From assembly GCF_039729195.1 (NCBI RefSeq), contig NZ_CP155796.1, positions 5,146,001 through 5,210,000 of the forward strand: a stretch of 64,000 bases of DNA, in the 5' to 3' direction. A program made the position numbers and the translations under genes. Of the stretch, positions 59,102 to 64,000 are shown in pieces. The notes below the pieces were generated by a model. That model had not been told where the DNA came from, searched no databases, and saw only the letters and a program-made list of their open reading frames with translations. Position 1 is the stretch's first letter, and every line of letters starts with the position of its first letter. Source of the stretch: Mycobacterium sp. DL. Its GTDB lineage: Bacteria > Actinomycetota > Actinomycetes > Mycobacteriales > Mycobacteriaceae.

Positions 59102-61006
59102 TCACGCCTGCGTCATGGTCCAGTATTCGCCGCGGCGGGCGAGCAGTTCGGCGTGACTGCCGCGTTCGACGATCCTGCCTGCCTCCAGGACGAGGATCAG
59201 GTCGGCATCGCGGATCGTCGAAAGCCGGTGCGCGATGATGAAACTGGTGCGGTCGCGACGCAGTCGGCTCATCGCGTGCTGGATCAGGACCTCGGTGCGG
59301 GTGTCCACCGAACTCGTCGCTTCGTCGAGGATCAGCAGCTGAGGTCGGGCCAGCACCGCGCGCGCGATCGTGATGAGTTGCTTCTCACCCGCGCTGATGT
59401 TGGTACCGCCGTCGTTGATCCGGGTCTGATACCCGTCGGGCAGCGTGTGCACGAAGCGGTCCACATAGGCCGCCGTGGCAGCCTCGAGCACTTCCTCCTC
59501 GGTGGCATCGGGCCGGCCGTAGGCGATGTTGTCGTACACCGTGCCGGCGAACAGCCAGGTGTCCTGCAGCACCATCCCGATGCGCGATCGCAGTGAACCA
59601 CGGCTCACCGAGGCGATGTCCACACCGTCGAGCAGGATCCGTCCCGCCTCGACGTCGTAGAACCGCATCAGCAGATTCACCAGCGTCGTCTTGCCCGCAC
59701 CGGTCGGGCCGACGATGGCCACGGTCGTGCCCGGCTCGGCGACCAGTGACAGATCCTCGATGACCGGGGTGTCGGGCAGGTAGCCGAACCACACGTGGTC
59801 GAACTCCACCCGGCCACGACGCTGATGATCGGGGTCGGGTAGTGCCTCCGACGGATCGGGCGGCTCCTCCTCGGCGTCGAGCAGATCGAAGACCCGTTCG
59901 GCGCTCGCGATGCCGGACTGCAGAGTGTTGTACATGCCGGCGATCTGAGTCAGCGGCTGGTTGAACTGCCGCACGTACTGGATGAACGCCTGGATGCTGC
60001 CGAGCGTGATCTGGCCGGTGGCGACCTGCAGACCGCCCACCACGGCCACCGCCACGTAGCTCAGGTTGCCGACGAAGATCGTCGCCGGTGACACCAACCC
60101 CGACAGGAACTGGGCGCCGAAGCTGGCACGGTAGACGTCGTCGTTGAGCTCGCGGAACTGTTCCTCGGCATGGGCCCGGTGTCCGAAGGTCTTGACGACG
60201 GTGAAGCCGCTGTAGGTCTCCTCGATGTGGGCGTTGAGCCTTCCGGTGTCACGCCACTGCGCGACGAACAGTTTGGCCGATCTGCGTGCGATCGAGCGGG
60301 TGACCCACAGCGACAACGGCACCGTCACCACGGTGAGCAGCGTCAGCAGCGGGGAGATCGTCAACATCATCACCAGCACCGCGAACACGGTCAGCACCGA
60401 GGTCAGCAACTGGGTGATCGACATGGACAGGGACGTCTGCACGTTGTCGACGTCGTTGGTCAGCCGGCTGAGTACCTCGCCGCGCTGGCGCGAGTCGAAG
60501 TACCGCAGCGGAAGCCGGTGCACCTTGTCCTCGACATCGGACCGCAGCGCGACCATCGTTCGCTGGACGACGACGTTGAGCAGCCGCGCCTGCATCCAGA
60601 CCAACAGCGCGGCAACCAGATACAGGGCCAGCGCCAGCGCCAGCGTCCGTGCCACGCCGCCGAAGTCGACTCCCTGCCCGGGCACCACGTTCATCCCGGA
60701 CAGCAGGTCGGCGAAACTGTCGTCGCCGCGGGCGCGCGCCGCCTCGACCGCCTGCTCCTTGGTCAGGCCGTCGGGCAACTGGCGGCCGATGACGCCGTTG
60801 AACAGCAGATCCGTGGCGTGACCGAGAATTCGTGGTCCTATCACCCCGATCGTGATGCCGCCGACCCCGAGCAGCATCACCGCGACGGTCATGCCCCGCT
60901 GCGGGGTGAGACGAGCGAGAAGCCGGAGCGCCGTGCCCTTGAAGTCGCGCGACCGCACCTCGGGCGGTTCCGTCCCGCGCATGGCACGCCCCATCGGCCC
61001 GGTCAT
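59102..61006 (-). CDS. ABC exporter half-transporter, subunit B (Rv1272c-like)
   Basis: The product is 634 residues: six helices (about 35-345), then a nucleotide-binding domain. Walker A is GPTGAGKTT and Walker B is [13 protein letters not shown] with the catalytic Glu present. The signature reads NISAGEKQL, not LSGGQ. A luminal insert between helices 1 and 2 is long (about 60 residues). Its start overlaps the partner gene stop by 4 bp, so it forms a heterodimer with the next gene. Relatives export drugs or lipids. Confidence 0.9.
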   Translation of the reverse strand: MTGPMGRAMRGTEPPEVRSRDFKGTALRLLARLTPQRGMTVAVMLLGVGGITIGVIGPRILGHATDLLFNGVIGRQLPDGLTKEQAVEAARARGDDSFADLLSGMNVVPGQGVDFGGVARTLALALALYLVAALLVWMQARLLNVVVQRTMVALRSDVEDKVHRLPLRYFDSRQRGEVLSRLTNDVDNVQTSLSMSITQLLTSVLTVFAVLVMMLTISPLLTLLTVVTVPLSLWVTRSIARRSAKLFVAQWRDTGRLNAHIEETYSGFTVVKTFGHRAHAEEQFRELNDDVYRASFGAQFLSGLVSPATIFVGNLSYVAVAVVGGLQVATGQITLGSIQAFIQYVRQFNQPLTQIAGMYNTLQSGIASAERVFDLLDAEEEPPDPSEALPDPDHQRRGRVEFDHVWFGYLPDTPVIEDLSLVAEPGTTVAIVGPTGAGKTTLVNLLMRFYDVEAGRILLDGVDIASVSRGSLRSRIGMVLQDTWLFAGTVYDNIAYGRPDATEEEVLEAATAAYVDRFVHTLPDGYQTRINDGGTNISAGEKQLITIARAVLARPQLLILDEATSSVDTRTEVLIQHAMSRLRRDRTSFIIAHRLSTIRDADLILVLEAGRIVERGSHAELLARRGEYWTMTQA

Positions 61007-62736
61007 GCCTCGCCGGCCTTCACCGATTGGGACTCCGCGAACTCCTGGTAGGCGTCACAGGTCTGCAGGAGGTGCTCGTGGGTTCCGGTGCCCACCACTC
61101 GGCCGTCGTCGATCACGACGATCTGGTCGGCGCCTGCGACGGTCGAGATGCGCTGCGAGACAATCATCACCGTCGACTGCGAGGAGATCCCGCGAAGGCC
61201 GGCGCGGACGCGGGCATCGGTGTGCACGTCGAGCGCGGAGAACGCGTCGTCGAACAGATAGATCGCGGGCCGGCGGATGACGGCGCGGGCGATCGCCAAC
61301 CGCTGGCGTTGTCCGCCGGAGAAGTTCATGCCCGCCTGTGACACCCGCATCTGCAGGCCGTCGGGGTGGGCTTCGACGAAGTCGTCGGCCGCAGCGATCC
61401 GTAGCGCGGACCACATCTCCTCGTCCGTTGCGTCCCCTTTGCCGTAGCGCAGGTTGTCGGCCACCGTGCCCGAGAACAGGTACCCGCGCTGCGGGACCAG
61501 GCCGATGATCGACCAGAGGCGCTCGACGTCGAGTTCCCGCACCTCGATCCCGTCCACACTGACCGAGCCGTCCGTCACGTCGTACATGCGGCAGATCAGC
61601 GACAGCAGCGTCGACTTGCCCGACCCCGTCGAGCCGACGATGGCGGTGGTGGAGCCGGGTCGCGCGGTCAGCGAGACCTCCTGCAGCACCGGACGGTCCG
61701 CGCCCGGATAGCTGAAGGTGGCCCCGTCCAACCGCACCTCGCCGGTCAGCGTTGCCGGGCTCAGTGCCTGCGGCGAGCTGCTGATCGCCGGCTGCGTCGA
61801 CAGCACCTCGGTGATCCGCTCCGCGCAGACCGACGCCCGCGGGATGATCACCAGGATGAACGTCGCCATCAGCACCGCCATCAGGATCTGCATGAAGTAG
61901 GACAGGAAGGCGATCAGCGATCCCACCTGCATCTCGCCGGCGTCGATGCGCATCCCACCGAACCAGATCAACGCCACGCTGGACACGTTGATCACCAGGG
62001 TGGTCACCGGCAGCATCAGCGCCTGCCATCGCCCGGCTTCCAGCGCGGTGTCGGCCAGCGCGCGGTTGGTCTCGGCGAATCGCTTGCGTTCGAACGACTC
62101 CCGCGCGAACGCCCGGACCACCCGTAGTCCGGTGAGCTGCTCACGCATCACCCGGTTGATGGCGTCGATCTGGTGCTGCAGGCGTCGGAAGATCGGCAGC
62201 AGATGCGAGACGATCCAGTAGTTGGCGATGGCCAGCAGCGGCACGCTGACCACCAGCAGCCACGACAGACCGGCGTCCTGGTGGATGGCCATGAAGATGC
62301 CGCCCACACACATGATCGGCGCGGTGATCAGCATCGTGCAGGTCAGCTGCACGAGCAACTGGATCTGCTGGACGTCGTTGGTGGTCCGGGTCAGCAGCGA
62401 CGGCGCGCCGAAGCGTGCGGTCTCCTCGGCGGAGAACCCTGTGACGTGGTGAAAGATCACCGAGCGCAGGTCCCGGCCGACACCCATGCTGGCCCGGGAT
62501 CCGAAGTAGACCGCACCGACGGCGCACACCACCTGCAGTGCGGTCACGGCGAGCATCACCGCACCCAGCTCGACGATCCGCCGCAGGTCGCCCCGCGCGA
62601 CGCCGTCGTCGATGATCGCGGCGTTGACCGTCGGAAGGTAGAGCGTCGCGAGAGTGCTGATGACCTGGAGTGCTGCCACCACCGAGAGCGGCTTCCGGTA
62701 CGGCTGCACGTGCCGTCGGAGCAGCACCCAGAGCAT
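61003..62736 (-). CDS. ABC exporter half-transporter, subunit A with degenerate Walker B (Rv1273c-like)
   Basis: The product is 577 residues from ATG 62736 ([15 protein letters not shown]). Six helices are followed by a nucleotide-binding domain with Walker [10 protein letters not shown] and a canonical signature [10 protein letters not shown]. Walker B is [12 protein letters not shown]: Asp replaces the catalytic Glu near residue 495. With the partner's altered signature, this makes one degenerate and one working ATP site, as in TM287/288. It is first in the operon; a 14-bp palindrome lies 60 bp upstream. Confidence 0.9.
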   Translation of the reverse strand: MLWVLLRRHVQPYRKPLSVVAALQVISTLATLYLPTVNAAIIDDGVARGDLRRIVELGAVMLAVTALQVVCAVGAVYFGSRASMGVGRDLRSVIFHHVTGFSAEETARFGAPSLLTRTTNDVQQIQLLVQLTCTMLITAPIMCVGGIFMAIHQDAGLSWLLVVSVPLLAIANYWIVSHLLPIFRRLQHQIDAINRVMREQLTGLRVVRAFARESFERKRFAETNRALADTALEAGRWQALMLPVTTLVINVSSVALIWFGGMRIDAGEMQVGSLIAFLSYFMQILMAVLMATFILVIIPRASVCAERITEVLSTQPAISSSPQALSPATLTGEVRLDGATFSYPGADRPVLQEVSLTARPGSTTAIVGSTGSGKSTLLSLICRMYDVTDGSVSVDGIEVRELDVERLWSIIGLVPQRGYLFSGTVADNLRYGKGDATDEEMWSALRIAAADDFVEAHPDGLQMRVSQAGMNFSGGQRQRLAIARAVIRRPAIYLFDDAFSALDVHTDARVRAGLRGISSQSTVMIVSQRISTVAGADQIVVIDDGRVVGTGTHEHLLQTCDAYQEFAESQSVKAGEA

Positions 62737-62795
62737 CCCGCTACTGTCGCACACCGGCCCGGCGGGACGCGTGTTCGGCTGGCCCACCTGAGAAT

Positions 62796-62809
62796 TGCTT
62801 AAATAAGCA
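62796..62809. promoter_or_regulatory. Palindrome between the ABC exporter operon and lprB
   Basis: TGCTTA-AA-TAAGCA is a perfect inverted repeat in the only AT-rich part of the 127-bp divergent region. It is 60 bp from the exporter ATG and 55 bp from the lprB GTG. It could be an operator for both sides. No regulator is encoded nearby, so this is structural evidence only. Confidence 0.5.
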
Positions 62810-62863
62810 GGTCAGTCGGCATGTCGGTGGTTCACGCCGAACGCTGCCGCTACAGTGCATGGC

Positions 62864-63445
62864 GTGACATCCAGCAAGTCGGCACGCGCTGCCTCGTCCC
62901 CCCGCGTGCGCGGGGCGCTGGCCGTGGCCGCCGCGGCCATGCTCACGGTGGTCGCCGGGTGCTCGGATTCGGACCCGGCATCCCCGGAAGTGCCCGCCAC
63001 CGACGCTCCGCAGCAGGAGATCGCGCACGGACCGTTCTTCCCCCAATGCGGCGGCATCAGCGACGAGGAGATCATCAAGCAGACCCAGGTGCCCGGTCTG
63101 GTGAACACCGCCCAGACGTCGGTGGGCTGCCAGTGGCTGGCCGGCGGCAGCATCCTCGGTCCGCACTTCTCCTTCACCTGGTTCCGCGGCAGCCCGATCG
63201 GCCGTGAGCGCAAGACCATCGAGTTGTCCCGCACCAGCGTCGAAGACATCAGCATCGAAGGCCACGATGGCTTCATGGGGGTCAACGAAGACCTCACCAC
63301 GGGTGCGGTGAACCTCTGCGAAATCGGTATCCAGTTCGACGACGACTTCATCGAGTGGTCCATCAGCTACGCCCAGCCGCCGTTCCCGGACGCGTGCGAC
63401 GTCGCGACCGAACTCACCCGCCAGTCGATCGTGAACTCCCGGTGA
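62864..63445 (+). CDS. lprB: Lipoprotein LprB
   Basis: The product is 193 residues from GTG 62864. Signal peptide with lipobox VVAGC (Cys about 33), then a DUF3558-type domain. That domain includes FFPQCGGISDEEIIKQT, GCQWLAGGSILGPHFSFTWF, GRERKTIELSRTSVEDI and FPDACDVATELTRQSI, with paired Cys. It is anchored to the outer membrane-facing side of the plasma membrane. TACAGT at 62851-62856 ends seven bases before the GTG, so the mRNA may be leaderless. The stop overlaps lprC. Confidence 0.88.
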   Translation: MTSSKSARAASSPRVRGALAVAAAAMLTVVAGCSDSDPASPEVPATDAPQQEIAHGPFFPQCGGISDEEIIKQTQVPGLVNTAQTSVGCQWLAGGSILGPHFSFTWFRGSPIGRERKTIELSRTSVEDISIEGHDGFMGVNEDLTTGAVNLCEIGIQFDDDFIEWSISYAQPPFPDACDVATELTRQSIVNSR

Positions 63446-63981
63446 GCGCCCGTCGGGCCCTGGCCGGGGCGTTGGCCGGCCTGGTCGTGCTGACCGGGTG
63501 CACGCAGACCGTCGAGGGCACGGCGGCACAGGCGGGCAGCGGAAACGTGCCCCGCAACAACGACTCGGAGCGCCAGTACCCGAACCTGCTGAAGGAATGC
63601 GACGTGCTCACCGAGGACATCCTCGCCGAGACCGTCGGGGCCGATCCGTTGGACATCCAGAGCACGTTCGTCGGTGCGGTCTGTCGGTGGCAGGCGGCCA
63701 ATCCCGCCGGCCTGGTCGACATCACCCGCTTCTGGTTCGAACTGGGCGACCTGGACAACGAACGCTCCACCGCCGAACAGTTGGAGTATCAGATCGAGAG
63801 CCGGTCGATCGCCGGCATCCAGTCGATCGTGATGCGGCCCAACGACCCCAACGGGGCGTGCGGGGTCGCCAGCGACGCCGCCGGCGTCGTCGGCTGGTGG
63901 GTCAACCCTCAGTCGCCCGGCATCGACGCCTGCGGAATGGCGATCAAGCTGATGGAGTTGACGCTGGCCACCCGCGCTTAG
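63442..63981 (+). CDS. lprC: Lipoprotein LprC
   Basis: The product is 179 residues from GTG 63442, overlapping the lprB stop as GTGA. The signal peptide ends in lipobox LTGC (Cys about 20). The mature part is a second DUF3558-type domain: NLLKECDVLTEDILAETVG, VCRWQAANPAGLVDITRFWF, and Cys in GACGVA and DACGMA. It resembles lprB in plan, and the pair probably arose by duplication. The lprB-lprC pair next to the ABC exporter is conserved in M. tuberculosis. Their exact role is unknown. Confidence 0.88.
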   Translation: MSARRALAGALAGLVVLTGCTQTVEGTAAQAGSGNVPRNNDSERQYPNLLKECDVLTEDILAETVGADPLDIQSTFVGAVCRWQAANPAGLVDITRFWFELGDLDNERSTAEQLEYQIESRSIAGIQSIVMRPNDPNGACGVASDAAGVVGWWVNPQSPGIDACGMAIKLMELTLATRA

Positions 63982-64000
63982 CGCGCCCTGCCGTCTTGCG

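Overview
The window is a gene-dense, high-GC chromosomal segment of a mycobacterium, most likely a fast-growing, non-tuberculous species of the Mycolicibacterium type. The evidence is the gene content and order. From memory of M. tuberculosis H37Rv, almost the whole window follows the order Rv1213 (glgC) to Rv1275 (lprC). It includes the raaS-type ABC locus, sigE-rseA-htrA-tatB, mrp, corA, lpqZ, kgd, the Rv1250 MFS gene, the Rv1251c helicase, lprE, deaD, cyp130, tap, udgB, amiB2, the Rv1264-type cyclase, the Rv1272c/Rv1273c exporter and lprB-lprC. GTG starts, 1-4 bp start/stop overlaps and probable leaderless transcripts are common, as expected for mycobacteria. I see no insertion sequence, prophage, CRISPR array, tRNA or rRNA. 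No stretch above 300 bp lacks a gene; the longest, 25591-25866, holds an inverted repeat and the kgd upstream region.

Layout. (1) 1-5.5 kb: end of glgC, a DUF4126 membrane protein, and a minus-strand operon of TetR regulator, ABC ATPase, ABC permease and methyltransferase-like membrane protein, with a tandem palindromic operator at the TetR start; then an O-methyltransferase. (2) 5.7-9.0 kb: the envelope-stress set sigE, rseA, htrA, tatB. (3) 9.1-21.7 kb: mrp, a lytic transglycosylase with a good CRP-type site upstream, a DUF1003 / MgtE-N pair, a CoA-ester lyase, two proline-rich DUF4190-like proteins, a Rv1234-like protein, a SUFU-domain protein ending in a 25-bp tandem repeat, corA, a malic enzyme, lpqZ and an SDR. 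The lpqY-sugABC trehalose importer, vapBC33, a PE_PGRS gene and mdh, expected here from M. tuberculosis, are missing. (4) 21.8-36.9 kb: kgd, two MFS exporters, two flavoproteins in an operon with a large Fe-S nuclease-helicase, and lprE. (5) 37-51 kb: deaD, acyltransferase, an IdeR-boxed siderophore-interacting flavoprotein, cyp130 with its TetR, FAD oxidase, Tap-like efflux, two DNA glycosylases, F420-type enzymes, HIT, amidase and adenylyl cyclase. (6) 51-54.6 kb: a copper island (copA, a 54-residue membrane peptide, copZ, and a divergent Met/His-rich DUF305 lipoprotein) around a TACCC-N5-GGGTA operator. (7) 54.5-64 kb: dtd, AIM24, an RHH-like protein with an unusual tandem-repeat start, a molybdopterin oxidoreductase, a heterodimeric ABC exporter with one degenerate ATP site, and lipoproteins lprB-lprC.

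Themes. Many genes deal with envelope integrity, drug efflux and metal homeostasis, each with a recognisable local regulatory site (TetR, MprA-like, CRP-like, IdeR, RicR/CsoR-like). Convergent genes often share bases of their stop codons, while gene ends with more room carry long hairpins that appear to form a dispersed family.
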